From Clostridia bacterium (lineage in GTDB: Bacteria; Bacillota; Clostridia; Oscillospirales; CAG-272), in the NCBI GenBank assembly GCA_900767415.1, contig CAAFYZ010000042.1, forward strand, positions 39,079-103,078: 64,000 nt of DNA, written 5' to 3'. The notes below the pieces were generated by a model, which made no database searches, was not told the origin of the DNA, and saw only the letters and a program-made list of their open reading frames with translations. Both the position numbers and the translations under genes were made by a program. Numbering within the stretch: position 1 is the stretch's first letter; every line of letters begins with the position of its first letter. Of this stretch, positions 1-8,388 are shown piece by piece.

Positions 1-22
1 CTCGACGCTTTGTTTACTCCGT

Positions 23-228
23 CTCTACCGTCGATTCCGAGGCGGTAGAGCGAAAAACAACGGCTCTACCGCGAGTAGAGCCGAAGACTTTGCGGAAAAC
101 CCCTTGATTTTTCGGAAAAAGCGTGGTATAATTGAAGAAACAGGCAAAAATCTGCCGTTCGAAAGAGCGAAAAAACGGTCGGTAGAAGGAATCTACCGAA
201 GAAGAATGTCGTCTCTACTCTTGCGAGA
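23..228. repeat. Clustered CGGTAGAG inverted repeats around the XRE promoter
   Basis: CTCTACCG occurs at 23-30 and 64-71, its complement CGGTAGAG at 43-50, and a partial GTAGAG at 75-80. These alternate, so several mutually exclusive hairpins can form. Downstream of the promoter, CGGTAG (180-185) pairs with CTACCG (193-198), and a further CGTCTCT/AGAGACG hairpin follows at about 210-232. The copies lie on both sides of the promoter at 104-132, so they could be operator sites for the XRE protein or folds of its leader RNA. They could also include the tail of an upstream terminator cut off by the window edge. Confidence 0.55.
104..132 (+). promoter_or_regulatory. Sigma-A promoter for the XRE regulator gene
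   Basis: TTGATT (104-109) and TATAAT (127-132) are separated by exactly 17 nt. Transcription would start near 139, giving a leader of about 125 nt with hairpins. The promoter overlaps the start of a longer open frame, which argues that the real protein begins at 266. Confidence 0.8.
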
Positions 229-265
229 GACGGCATACGGCGAAGAAAGGAAAATAAAAGTTTAC

Positions 266-934
266 ATGGACGAAAACGAGAATCTCCGCGGCATCATCGG
301 GCGGAACATTGCCGGGCTTCGCACCGGGGCAAAGGTGACGCAGCTCGAACTTGCCGAGATGCTGAATTATTCCGACAAGGCAATCTCCAAGTGGGAGAGA
401 GGAGAGTCTATCCCCGACCTTGTCGTGATGAAACGGCTCGCCGATATTTTCGGCGTGAGCGTGGATTATTTTCTGAAAGAAAAACACGACGAAGGGGATT
501 ATAAAAGAGAGCCGGTGCCCGCCACCCTGCGCAGGAACCGCACGCTCGTCACCCTCCTTGCCGTTTCGCTTGTGTTTTTGATCGCGACCTTCCTGTTCGT
601 CGTTATCAATCTCGCCGTACCGGACGGCTCTTTTCCGACATGGCTCCTTTACGTATATTCCGTGCCGGTCAGTTTCCTTCTTCTTCTGATCTTCAATTCC
701 GTCTGGGGAAAGAAAAAGCTGAACTATCCGATTATCTCCGTCTTTGTCTGGACGCTCCTTGCCTCGATCTATCTCTCGGTGCTGACGCTGATCTCCCTCG
801 ACATCTGGCTCGTCTTCATGCTCGGTATCCCGGCACAGATCATTATCGTCCTCTGGTCCGGTCTGAACGTCAGGAAAAGGCCGATGCCCCTCGCGGTACA
901 TACGGGCGAAGAAAAGGAAGAGACGGGGAAATAG
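266..934 (+). CDS. XRE-family transcriptional regulator with C-terminal membrane helices
   Basis: This 222-aa protein has an N-terminal helix-turn-helix of the Cro/CI type (about residues 10-65). The recognition region is visible as QLELAEMLNYSDKAISKWE, followed by the family's IPDLVVMKRLADIFGVS. After a short charged linker come about four hydrophobic helices (roughly residues 90-210), so it is probably a membrane-anchored repressor. I chose the ATG at 266 because a good promoter ends at 132, which makes the longer frame from 104 untranslatable, and because the helix-turn-helix is complete from here. A GAAAGG lies upstream but its spacing is long. The next gene is an ABC exporter in the same orientation, a common arrangement for such regulators in Clostridia. 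That it controls the exporter or itself is inference. Confidence 0.85.
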   Translation: MDENENLRGIIGRNIAGLRTGAKVTQLELAEMLNYSDKAISKWERGESIPDLVVMKRLADIFGVSVDYFLKEKHDEGDYKREPVPATLRRNRTLVTLLAVSLVFLIATFLFVVINLAVPDGSFPTWLLYVYSVPVSFLLLLIFNSVWGKKKLNYPIISVFVWTLLASIYLSVLTLISLDIWLVFMLGIPAQIIIVLWSGLNVRKRPMPLAVHTGEEKEETGK

Positions 935-988
935 TCCCTGCCCGCCGCACAGGACGCGGCGTATCTTCCGACAGAATGAAAAAACAAA

Positions 989-1098
989 GGACTGTCACAC
1001 AATAAAAAGAGAGGTCGGTTTCCCCGCCTCTCCCCGAAAACGCCCCCCGCCTTTCGCTTTTGCCGAAGGCGTACATCGCGTTTTTCTGCGACAGTGCC
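989..1098 (+). promoter_or_regulatory. Structured leader element (GGACTGTC...GCGACAGT) before the ABC exporter
   Basis: GGACTGTCACACAATA (989-1004) and TGCGACAGTGCC (1087-1098) can pair around two inner hairpins: GAGAGG/CCTCTC (about 1010-1036) and GCCTTTCG/CGAAGGC (about 1048-1070). The closing arm ends right at the ribosome site of the exporter gene. A closely similar element precedes the Ca2+ ATPase gene at 59856-59911. It may be a translational control fold or a repeat derived from a terminator-like element. No sigma-A promoter is obvious between 935 and 1110. Confidence 0.45.
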
Positions 1099-1111
1099 GG
1101 AAAGGACTTTT

Positions 1112-3085
1112 ATGGCAATCTTCCCGCCACCGCCCCCGAAACCACCGGAGGACGGCATACCGAAACCGAAAAAACTCTCCGAGGTGCCCCGCTATCTTTG
1201 GCGACGGGCGACGGGCTTTTTCTCCCGCCTTTTTTACATCATCTCGCTTGTGTGGGAGGCGGCACCCGCCATCCTTCTGCTCCTGATGTTTTTGTGCGTT
1301 GCCGACGGTCTTCTGCCGATCGCGGGGGCGTACATCTCCCGTGCGCTTCTGAACGAGATCGCCGCGCGGATCGGCATCACGGGTGCGGACGCCGTGTGGG
1401 AGACGTTCCGCCCGATCATCTTTCTTTTCTTTCTTGAATTTATCTATCTGTTTCTGAAAAAGGTCTTCACACAGCTGGATCGCACCGTGACGGCGATCGC
1501 GGGAGAGCTGGTCACCAATCATATCCGTCTGAAGATCATCGACAAGGCGAAGGGAGTCGATCTTTCTTCCTTTGACCGTCCGGAATTCTACGAAAAACTC
1601 GAGAACGCGAACCGCGAGGCGGGCGTGCGACCGATCGGCATTCTGTCCGCGACCTTTTCGGTCATCAGTTCGGTGATCAGTGCCGTCTCTTTCATCGTCG
1701 TGCTGGCGACGCTCAGTCCGTTGGCACCGATACTCATTCTTCTGGCGTCGGTCCCCGGGGCGGTCATCACCTGTCTGTACCGCAACCGCAACTTCCGCTA
1801 TCTGCGCCTTCATTCCAAAGAGCGCAGACAGATGAACTACTATTCCGGAATCCTTGTAAACAAGGATCTTGCCAAAGAGGTCAAGATTCTCGACCTCGGC
1901 GACACCTTCACCGACAAGTACCGTTCGGTATTCGCCCGTTATTACGCCGGGCTGAAACGGCTGATCTGCAGGGAGGGGATCTCCACGATGCTGGTCGGTC
2001 TTCTGTCGGTCGCCGTGCACTGTCTGCTCTTCTTCTTCGTGGCGTTCCGTGTCGTGCGGGGAGAAGGTCAGATCGGCGACTACACCCTCTATACCGGTGC
2101 TCTCAGTTCCATTGCGGGATATGTGACAACGCTGGTGTCTTCCACGGCGAAGATCTATGAAGGGACGCTGTTTATCGACAACATGATTTCTTTTATGAAG
2201 GAAGAATCCGATATCGTCCCGAACACCGCGACGCCCCTTCTCCCCGCGGCGGGATGCGCACATACACTGGAACTGTCGCACGTCTCTTTCCGCTATCCCG
2301 GTGCCGACCGTGATGTTCTGAGCGATGTTTCACTCACGCTCCGCTCGGGAGAACACGCGGTTCTCGTCGGGCTGAACGGTGCGGGGAAGACCACGTTGAT
2401 TAAACTTCTGACCCGTCTTTACGATCCGACCGAAGGCGTGATCCTGCTCGACGGAAAAGACATTCGCTCATACGACGTCAAGGCGTATCACAATCTGTTC
2501 GGCATTATCTTCCAGGACTTCGGAAAATACGCGGAGAACGCGACGGAGAATATCCGCTTCGGCGATGTGATGACGCCGGAGGACGGGGAGAGAATCCATG
2601 CCGCCGCCGAGGCGAGCGACGCGGACTCCTTCTTGCAAAAACTGCCGGAGGGGTACGATACACCGCTGACCCGTATGTTCGAGGAAGACGGGATCGAACT
2701 CTCGGGCGGGCAATGGCAAAAACTGTCGGTCGCGCGCGCCTTTTATAAAAAAGGCGATATTCTGATTCTCGACGAGCCGACGGCGTCGCTCGACCCGCTC
2801 GCGGAGCAGGCGGTGTTCCGCCGCTTTGAAGAACTCTCCGCGGGGAAGATCGCCGTGTATGTATCGCACCGCCTGTCCTCTGCCGTGACGGCGAGCAAGA
2901 TCGTCCTGCTCGACGGCGGGCGGGTCGCGGAATGCGGGACGCACGAAGAGTTGATGCATCTCGGCGGAAAATACGCGACGCTCTTCTCGGTGCAGGCGGA
3001 GAGATACGGCGTCGGAGGCGATGCCGCACGGTATGCGAGCCGCTATTTTGCCGAAGTCGAGGCAAAAGAGTCGGAAGAGAAGTAA
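1112..3085 (+). CDS. ABC exporter, fused membrane and ATPase domains
   Basis: This 657-aa half-transporter has an unusual proline-rich N-terminus (MAIFPPPPPKPPEDG), then a six-helix membrane domain (about residues 40-355) and a nucleotide-binding domain (about 385-640). The ATPase motifs are all present: Walker A GLNGAGKTTL near residue 420, Q-loop FQDF, signature ELSGGQWQKLSVAR near 530, Walker B ILILDEPTASLD and the H-loop VSHR. It should work as a homodimer or heterodimer exporting a lipid, peptide or drug; the substrate cannot be read from sequence. I prefer the ATG at 1112, with AAAGGA six bases upstream, over the in-frame GTG at 1094. It follows the XRE gene and ends at a bidirectional terminator shared with the convergent lipoprotein gene. 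Confidence 0.9.
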   Translation: MAIFPPPPPKPPEDGIPKPKKLSEVPRYLWRRATGFFSRLFYIISLVWEAAPAILLLLMFLCVADGLLPIAGAYISRALLNEIAARIGITGADAVWETFRPIIFLFFLEFIYLFLKKVFTQLDRTVTAIAGELVTNHIRLKIIDKAKGVDLSSFDRPEFYEKLENANREAGVRPIGILSATFSVISSVISAVSFIVVLATLSPLAPILILLASVPGAVITCLYRNRNFRYLRLHSKERRQMNYYSGILVNKDLAKEVKILDLGDTFTDKYRSVFARYYAGLKRLICREGISTMLVGLLSVAVHCLLFFFVAFRVVRGEGQIGDYTLYTGALSSIAGYVTTLVSSTAKIYEGTLFIDNMISFMKEESDIVPNTATPLLPAAGCAHTLELSHVSFRYPGADRDVLSDVSLTLRSGEHAVLVGLNGAGKTTLIKLLTRLYDPTEGVILLDGKDIRSYDVKAYHNLFGIIFQDFGKYAENATENIRFGDVMTPEDGERIHAAAEASDADSFLQKLPEGYDTPLTRMFEEDGIELSGGQWQKLSVARAFYKKGDILILDEPTASLDPLAEQAVFRRFEELSAGKIAVYVSHRLSSAVTASKIVLLDGGRVAECGTHEELMHLGGKYATLFSVQAERYGVGGDAARYASRYFAEVEAKESEEK

Positions 3086-3209
3086 AATCGTCGGATTTTC
3101 GGTAAAAAACAAAGATTTTGACGATGACGGTAAAAGAAAAAAGAAAACTTCCGAAAGATATCGGAAAATTCTCTTTTTCGATAGAAAACGCGAAAATACA
3201 AAGAAAAAA

Positions 3210-3247
3210 CCGTGAAACTGCCGATGATCCGGTAGTTTCACGGTTTT
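3210..3247. terminator. Bidirectional terminator
   Basis: A 14-bp stem (3210-3223 with 3230-3243, one G-U pair) has a six-base loop. It is followed by a T run on the plus strand and preceded by an A run that serves the minus strand. It sits between the convergent exporter and lipoprotein genes. Confidence 0.85.
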
Positions 3248-3252
3248 TCGCG

Positions 3253-5106
3253 TCAGGCGGCGTTGCAACCGTTGCAGGCGCGCGTCTCGTTGTAATTGGC
3301 ACCGTAGAGTTCGTAGAAAATACTGCACGCCATGGCTTTGACACGGTCGGGGGCAAAGGGATTTTCTAATTCCGCGGCGGAAAGCACGGCGGGAAGAGTC
3401 GCGGCGCGGCTCTCGGCGGAGAGAAGGGAAAGGTACTTTTCCCACCCGAGCGTCGGTGTCTTCTCTTCTTCAAAGAAAAGCTGGAGTGCGGGGAGCACCG
3501 AAACAACATGGGACTGCACGGTAAAAGGCGCACAGACGATCGCATCGGAGAGAAGATAGACGGTACTGTCGATGTTTTCCGAAAGCCCGAAGTCCTGTGC
3601 CGTCTTTGCGACGGCGGCATCCAGTGCGTTCTCCGTGATCCCGCCTTTCGGCAGAGCGTATATTCTTGCTTCCGCCGCGGCAAAGAATGCGTTGTTGATG
3701 AGGTCGAGCAGCGTGCTTTCCATGCAGGAATAAAGGAGCGTCGTATAGACCTCGTCGACGACCTTTCCCTTGAGAAGGCGGAGCGTCAGAAGTTCGCACG
3801 CCGCAGAGTGAAAGGCGGAGAGTTCTTCGCTCTCGCCGACACCGAAACGGAAAGCACCGAGATACGAGCCGAAGGCACGGGAAAGAGCAAGATAGTCCGT
3901 GACATTTTCATTCGCACTCAAAAAGAGCAGAGGCGAGTCGTATGCGTCGAGGTAGAAGACGCCGCCGCCCGCGGCGCGTGTATCGTCCGTTGCCGCAATG
4001 TCGAAGAGCGAATACTGCAGCATGAAGTTGTATGCCTCGCTGAGTACGCCTCCCTTTTCGGCATAGAGAGAAGAGAGACGGTTGATGGTCTTGTGGATTT
4101 TCTGCGTGGCGGGGGTGGTGTCCTCGCGGGATAAAAAGACGTCGTTATAAAGACGGCGGTAGACGTCGACGGCATTGCCTGCCACGTCGGAAAGCAGTGC
4201 CTCCATCTGCTTTTCCGTATAGAAATAGGAATGTTCGCCGTAGGCGACCTCCGCATAAGAGTCGGCGCCGAGCGCATCGGCGATCTCGCGCCGTAAAAGA
4301 ACGAGTTCCGTATAGAGTTTCTTTTGCCGTGCGGTTTTTTCAGTCCGATAGAGAGAGGTGATCGCCGCGCTCGCGGCGATAAATTCTTTGGAATCCTTGC
4401 CGTATCGCTCGCGGTAACGGGCGATCAGCCGTTCCGCGGTGTCTGTCTCTCCTTCGTACGTGACGGAGAGATTCGCCTTGGAAAGAAGGCGGTATTCCAC
4501 CTCTTTCTTCGCTTCGCGTATCATGGCGTCGACTGCCTCGTCGGTATATTTTCCGCCGTCGCGATAGGGGGTGAGATCTTCGGAAAAGCACTCCTTGGCG
4601 AATTTATCGACGTGCGGGGAATTGGCGGCGGCGACACAGAGCGTCTCGGTCGCCTGAATCAGGCGCGGGCGCGCCTCGGAAAGGCGCGTGTATTCCGAGA
4701 GCAGCGCCTCGTCGGTATTGCCCGCCTGCAACTTCCATGCGATATAGGCACTCATCGTCATCATCTCGGAAAAGGCGGGGGCGAGCGAACGGATCTTCGC
4801 GGACTGTTCGTCGGGGGTCGCCTCGTTCGCGATCAGAAGAGACGCCGCCTCCTCCAGCGCAAGAAGAAGGGCATCGGTATCCGGCGCACGATAGGTAACG
4901 GAAGAAAGTCTGACCGCACGGCGGTCGTCATACACCTTGAAAGGCGGAACGTAAATCTTGGAATCGTCCGTATCGGTAGGTCCCCCCGGCGTCGGCGCGG
5001 GATTTTCGTCCGGTCGGTCTTCTTTTGCCGGTGCACAGGACACCGTGAAGAGGATCACGGAGGAAAGCAGGGAAAACACGAGAAATAAAGAAAATAAATG
5101 TTTCAC
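3253..5106 (-). CDS. Lipoprotein resembling an M3-family peptidase without the zinc motif
   Basis: The 617-aa protein has a signal peptide with lipobox TVSC, so it should be anchored outside the membrane. The body is helical. It carries a stretch typical of M3 oligopeptidases (LLRREIADALGADSYAEVAY, then a region ending in DVYRRLYND), which is the basis for the family call. At the place where M3 enzymes carry HEXXH (about residue 405) it reads LSRAFGSYLGAFRFG. The region of the third metal ligand survives only as LSAFHSAACELL near 430. I infer a catalytically dead relative that may bind peptides or another protein. The start is GTG at 5106 with GAGGTG upstream. It has its own transcription unit, convergent with the ABC exporter. 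The family call is moderate and the loss of the motif is directly visible. Confidence 0.6.
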   Translation of the reverse strand: MKHLFSLFLVFSLLSSVILFTVSCAPAKEDRPDENPAPTPGGPTDTDDSKIYVPPFKVYDDRRAVRLSSVTYRAPDTDALLLALEEAASLLIANEATPDEQSAKIRSLAPAFSEMMTMSAYIAWKLQAGNTDEALLSEYTRLSEARPRLIQATETLCVAAANSPHVDKFAKECFSEDLTPYRDGGKYTDEAVDAMIREAKKEVEYRLLSKANLSVTYEGETDTAERLIARYRERYGKDSKEFIAASAAITSLYRTEKTARQKKLYTELVLLRREIADALGADSYAEVAYGEHSYFYTEKQMEALLSDVAGNAVDVYRRLYNDVFLSREDTTPATQKIHKTINRLSSLYAEKGGVLSEAYNFMLQYSLFDIAATDDTRAAGGGVFYLDAYDSPLLFLSANENVTDYLALSRAFGSYLGAFRFGVGESEELSAFHSAACELLTLRLLKGKVVDEVYTTLLYSCMESTLLDLINNAFFAAAEARIYALPKGGITENALDAAVAKTAQDFGLSENIDSTVYLLSDAIVCAPFTVQSHVVSVLPALQLFFEEEKTPTLGWEKYLSLLSAESRAATLPAVLSAAELENPFAPDRVKAMACSIFYELYGANYNETRACNGCNAA

Positions 5107-5248
5107 CGGAACACCTCACAGGAACAAAATGACAGAAGGAAAAAAGCGGTATCTCCGCTCCTTGTATTCCTATTGTACCGCAAAAAAATGTGCCCTGCGT
5201 GATGGAACCATAAAACTTTTATAAATCTTTTATGAAAAAACTATAAAT

Positions 5249-5280
5249 AAAGACCCGCACGATATGCCGTGCGGGTCTTT
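5249..5280 (-). terminator. Terminator of the glucokinase gene
   Basis: An 11-12 bp perfect stem (AGACCCGCAC pairing with GTGCGGGTCT) has an eight-base loop. It lies directly downstream of the minus-strand glucokinase gene and is followed by a T-rich tract on that strand. Confidence 0.8.
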
Positions 5281-5296
5281 AGGGACGGGAGTCGGA

Positions 5297-6259
5297 TTAT
5301 TTTCCGAGACCCGCCGCGCCGATGATACCGGCGTCGTTTTTGAGTGCCGCGATGACGATGCGCGTCTTGTGCGGGTTGTCGCGGGTATATTGATCTCTTT
5401 CGACTCTCTTGATCAGGGGGACGGTGAGATTTTCCTTCTCGTTGCAGATACCGCCGCCGATCGAGAGAACCTCGGGCTGGAAGATGTTGATCATGTTCGT
5501 CACACCTTCGGCAAGGTAGAAAATATAGTCGTCCACGATCTTTTTCGCATGGGCGTCTCCACGCTTCATGGCGTCGAACGCGGTGCGCGCCGAGACACGG
5601 CCTTCCGCTTCCGCACAGTCGAAGAGAAGGGAAGGAATCCCTTTGAGTTTCAGTTCGGTCATCGCCTCGCGCGTCATCTCGGTCAGAGCCGTCGCGGACG
5701 CATACGCTTCAAAACAGCCGCGTCTGCCGCAGGAGCACTGCCTGCCCCCTGCCACGATGACGGTATGTCCGAGTTCCGCGCCGGCACAGTTTACGCCGCC
5801 GTCGTAGATCTTGCCGTCCAGAATGACGCCGCCGCCGACACCGGTGCCGAGGGTGATCATCAGGGAGTTCTTCGTGCCCTTTGCCGAGCCGATCAGCGCC
5901 TCGGCGAGAGCCGCCGCGTTCGCATCGTTGGCAATCAGCACTTCCTTCACGGGGAGATACTGCTTAAAGATCTTCGCGATCGGGAAGTTGAAGAAGGGGA
6001 GGTTGTTCGCATATTCGACTACACCGCTGACCGCATTCGCCGACCCGGGGGTCGCGATGCCGACGTAGGCAATGTCTTCGACGGCGAGTCCGCGCTTCTT
6101 CATAAGTTTTTCGGCGAGAGCCGCCATATCGCGTACGATCTCCTCACCGTCGCGCTCGGGGCGCGTGGGGACCGACCCTTTTTCGAGAATATGGAGTTCA
6201 TCGTCACACAGTCCGATGGCGATGTTGGTACCGCCGAGATCCACACCGATGGTATACAT
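5297..6259 (-). CDS. glcK: ROK-family glucokinase
   Basis: This 320-aa cytoplasmic kinase should phosphorylate glucose to glucose-6-phosphate with ATP. The N-terminal phosphate-binding loop reads GVDLGGTNIAIGL. The ROK signature is present around residues 125-190, with LGTGVGGGVILDGK, ELGHTVI and the structural zinc motif CSCGRRGCFEAYAS. The length is typical of Gram-positive ROK glucokinases. It is a single-gene unit with its own promoter and terminator. It fits with the sugar ABC operon and the phosphoglucomutase elsewhere in the window. Another hexose or amino sugar as substrate cannot be excluded. Confidence 0.9.
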   Translation of the reverse strand: MYTIGVDLGGTNIAIGLCDDELHILEKGSVPTRPERDGEEIVRDMAALAEKLMKKRGLAVEDIAYVGIATPGSANAVSGVVEYANNLPFFNFPIAKIFKQYLPVKEVLIANDANAAALAEALIGSAKGTKNSLMITLGTGVGGGVILDGKIYDGGVNCAGAELGHTVIVAGGRQCSCGRRGCFEAYASATALTEMTREAMTELKLKGIPSLLFDCAEAEGRVSARTAFDAMKRGDAHAKKIVDDYIFYLAEGVTNMINIFQPEVLSIGGGICNEKENLTVPLIKRVERDQYTRDNPHKTRIVIAALKNDAGIIGAAGLGK

Positions 6260-6324
6260 AAATTATCTCTCTTTCTTTGAAAACGCGCGTCGCACGTTTT
6301 CTTCATTATAAAATTCCATAAGTT

Positions 6325-6353
6325 ATTATACACCGCACGAAGGGATTTGTCAA
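6325..6353 (-). promoter_or_regulatory. Sigma-A promoter of the glucokinase gene
   Basis: On the minus strand TTGACA (6353-6348) and TATAAT (6330-6325) are both consensus and 17 nt apart, about 65 nt upstream of the glucokinase start. Confidence 0.9.
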
Positions 6354-6394
6354 GCGACGGGCAGACTTTTTCGGGACTTGTGTGCGGGGGAGGG

Positions 6395-6820
6395 TTATCC
6401 GAGGGTAGCCCCCGTCAGATAACCGTAGCGGATTCCGCTTTCGGTATAGGTGGAGAATTCGCCGGTGACGGTGATCTCGGTCCCGAGAGGGGGATAATCG
6501 TCGGGGTAGGCGTGCGTCCCTTCAAGGACAAATTCCACCCCCTGTGAACAGCACGCCGTGGCATCGGCGATGACGCAGGCGAAGTAGACGGCGTCGGTGG
6601 ACGGGTCGCGATAGACCGAGAATTTCCCCTGCATACGCACGCGGCGACCGACGTAATTTTCGGGCGTCTCTACCATATTGTAGACTTCGGAATATACCAT
6701 GGTACTGCTGAGCTTTGTCAGATCGAGGTCAACTTCTCCGTCGGATATATCGGGGTCATGACAGGAAAACAGCGTAAAAATGCAGAGAAAACAGACAGTA
6801 ATGCAAACAATTCTTTTCAT
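6395..6820 (-). CDS. Small OB-like lipoprotein at the end of the zinc-uptake operon
   Basis: This 141-aa protein has a signal peptide and lipobox LFSC (Cys20), so it is an extracellular lipoprotein. The rest is beta-rich with repeated phrases such as GRRVRMQGKFSVYRD and GTEITVTGEFSTYTE, which look like strands of an OB-fold. It has paired cysteines (TACCSQG). I chose the ATG at 6820, which follows the znuB stop codon by one base and has AGGAAG upstream inside znuB; the longer frame would overlap znuB heavily. Tight coupling to znuACB suggests a role in zinc capture or sensing at the surface, but no function is known to me. Confidence 0.65.
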   Translation of the reverse strand: MKRIVCITVCFLCIFTLFSCHDPDISDGEVDLDLTKLSSTMVYSEVYNMVETPENYVGRRVRMQGKFSVYRDPSTDAVYFACVIADATACCSQGVEFVLEGTHAYPDDYPPLGTEITVTGEFSTYTESGIRYGYLTGATLG

Positions 6821-6821
6821 T

Positions 6822-7661
6822 TTATCTTCCTTTCGCGATTTTTCCGACGCAGACCGCGAGAACAAAGGCGAGAATCTGCACGGCGACGATGGTTGATCCT
6901 ACCGGAGTTCCGGCGAGAATGGAGACGAGAATCCCGAGGAGTGCCGCGACGACGGCGAAGAGCGCCGAGGCGATCGTGACACTGCGGAAGGTGCGGAAGA
7001 TCCGCATGGCGGAGAGCGCGGGGAAGATGACGAGTGCGGAGATCAGAAGAGAGCCGACGAGGTTCATCGCGAGGACGATAATCACCGCGACGATGACGGA
7101 GATCAGAAGGTTATAAAGCCCGGCGCGCGTCCCGGCCGCCCGCGCGAAGTTTTCGTCGAAGGTGACGGCGAAAATCTTGTGATAGAAGAAGACGAACGCC
7201 GCAATCACCGCGAGTGAAAAGACGACGGAGAGGAGCACCTCCGAGCGCGTCAGCGTAAGAATGGAAGTAGAGCCGAAGAGCGTACTGCATACGTCTCCCG
7301 ACAGGTTGGCGGACGATGCGAAAAGATTCATCAGCAGATAGCCGACCGCGAGTGCACCGACCGAGATCATGGCGACCGCCGCATCCCCTTTGATCTTGGT
7401 ATTTTGCCCCGTGCGAAGGAGAAGGACGGCACACAGGACGGTGATGAGCATGACGAGGGGCATCTCGTTTTTGATTCCGAGGATTGCGGCGACCGACATG
7501 GCACCGAACGCCACATGCGAAAGTCCGTCTCCGATAAAGGAGAACCGTTTCAGCACGAGCGTAACGCCGAGAAGGGAAGAACAAAGGGCGATCAGGACGC
7601 CGACGATCAAGGCATAGCGGACAAACGGATACTGAAGATAGAGAGCGAGTTTTTCAAACAC
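6822..7661 (-). CDS. znuB: Zinc/manganese ABC transporter permease
   Basis: The 279-aa protein has about eight or nine hydrophobic segments and belongs to the ABC-3 permease family (ZnuB/MntB). Typical stretches are FSFIGDGLSHVAFGAMSVA near the N-terminus and the final AGTPVGSTIVAVQILAFVL. It forms the membrane channel for the metal delivered by ZnuA, driven by ZnuC. It starts three bases after the ATPase gene stop and is followed one base later by the small lipoprotein gene, so all are translationally coupled. Zinc is preferred over manganese because of the His-rich partner ZnuA. Confidence 0.88.
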   Translation of the reverse strand: MFEKLALYLQYPFVRYALIVGVLIALCSSLLGVTLVLKRFSFIGDGLSHVAFGAMSVAAILGIKNEMPLVMLITVLCAVLLLRTGQNTKIKGDAAVAMISVGALAVGYLLMNLFASSANLSGDVCSTLFGSTSILTLTRSEVLLSVVFSLAVIAAFVFFYHKIFAVTFDENFARAAGTRAGLYNLLISVIVAVIIVLAMNLVGSLLISALVIFPALSAMRIFRTFRSVTIASALFAVVAALLGILVSILAGTPVGSTIVAVQILAFVLAVCVGKIAKGR

Positions 7662-7664
7662 GGC

Positions 7665-8375
7665 TTATACCTCCTCTTCCCGCACGGCGGCGAAGAGTTT
7701 CCCGCCGGGGCTGTCGAGATATTCTTCCGGTGTCCCGAAGAAGACGCATTTTCCGATGTGGAGAATCCTGTCGGCGTATCGGAGAGCCGCGCGGATATCG
7801 TGGGAGATCATGATGACGGTGATGCCGTCTTTTTTGTTCAGTTTGTCGATCAGCGCATACATTTCTTCCATGACCTTCGGGTCGAGCCCGGAGACGGGTT
7901 CGTCGAGCAGGAGCATTTTCCGAGTCGCGCAGAGGGCGCGTGCGAGCAGGACGCGCTGCTGCTGTCCGCCGGAGAGTTCGCGATAACAGCGCGTGGCAAG
8001 GTCGGAGATACCCATCTCTTCCGTCGCGCGGGCGGCAAGGGCTTTTTCTTCCGCATTGTAGAACGGGCGGAATCCGCACCGTCCCTGACAGCCGGAGAGG
8101 ACGATCTCCCGCACGGAGGCGGGGAAATCTTTTTGTACTTCGGTCTGCTGGGGCAGATAGCCGATCTCGTTTCGTCGCAGACCGTCGCCCGTCAGGATCT
8201 TTCCCGCGATGGGGGATTGCAGTCCGAGGAGCGTTTTCATCAGGGTGCTTTTTCCCGCGCCGTTTTCGCCGACGACGGCGAGATATTCACCGGCTTCCAC
8301 CGAAAAATTCAGATTTTCGAGAACCGCCTTTCCGTCATAACCGACGGAAAGGTTCTGACAGGTGAGGAGTGCCAT
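7665..8375 (-). CDS. znuC: Zinc ABC transporter ATP-binding protein
   Basis: This 236-aa ATPase has Walker A GENGAGKSTL, the signature ELSGGQQQRVLLARAL, Walker B MLLLDEPVSGLD and the H-loop ISHD. A zinc-family feature is the short insertion GCQGRCGFRPFYNAEE between the Q-loop and the signature. It powers uptake through ZnuB and lies between znuA (13 nt upstream) and znuB (3 nt downstream) in one operon. Confidence 0.9.
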   Translation of the reverse strand: MALLTCQNLSVGYDGKAVLENLNFSVEAGEYLAVVGENGAGKSTLMKTLLGLQSPIAGKILTGDGLRRNEIGYLPQQTEVQKDFPASVREIVLSGCQGRCGFRPFYNAEEKALAARATEEMGISDLATRCYRELSGGQQQRVLLARALCATRKMLLLDEPVSGLDPKVMEEMYALIDKLNKKDGITVIMISHDIRAALRYADRILHIGKCVFFGTPEEYLDSPGGKLFAAVREEEV

Positions 8376-8388
8376 CTTCTTTTTCTCC

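Noticed and set aside
104..265. An N-terminal extension of the XRE regulator
   Set aside because: The frame start coincides with the -35 box of a consensus promoter whose transcript begins near 139, and the extension has no domain.
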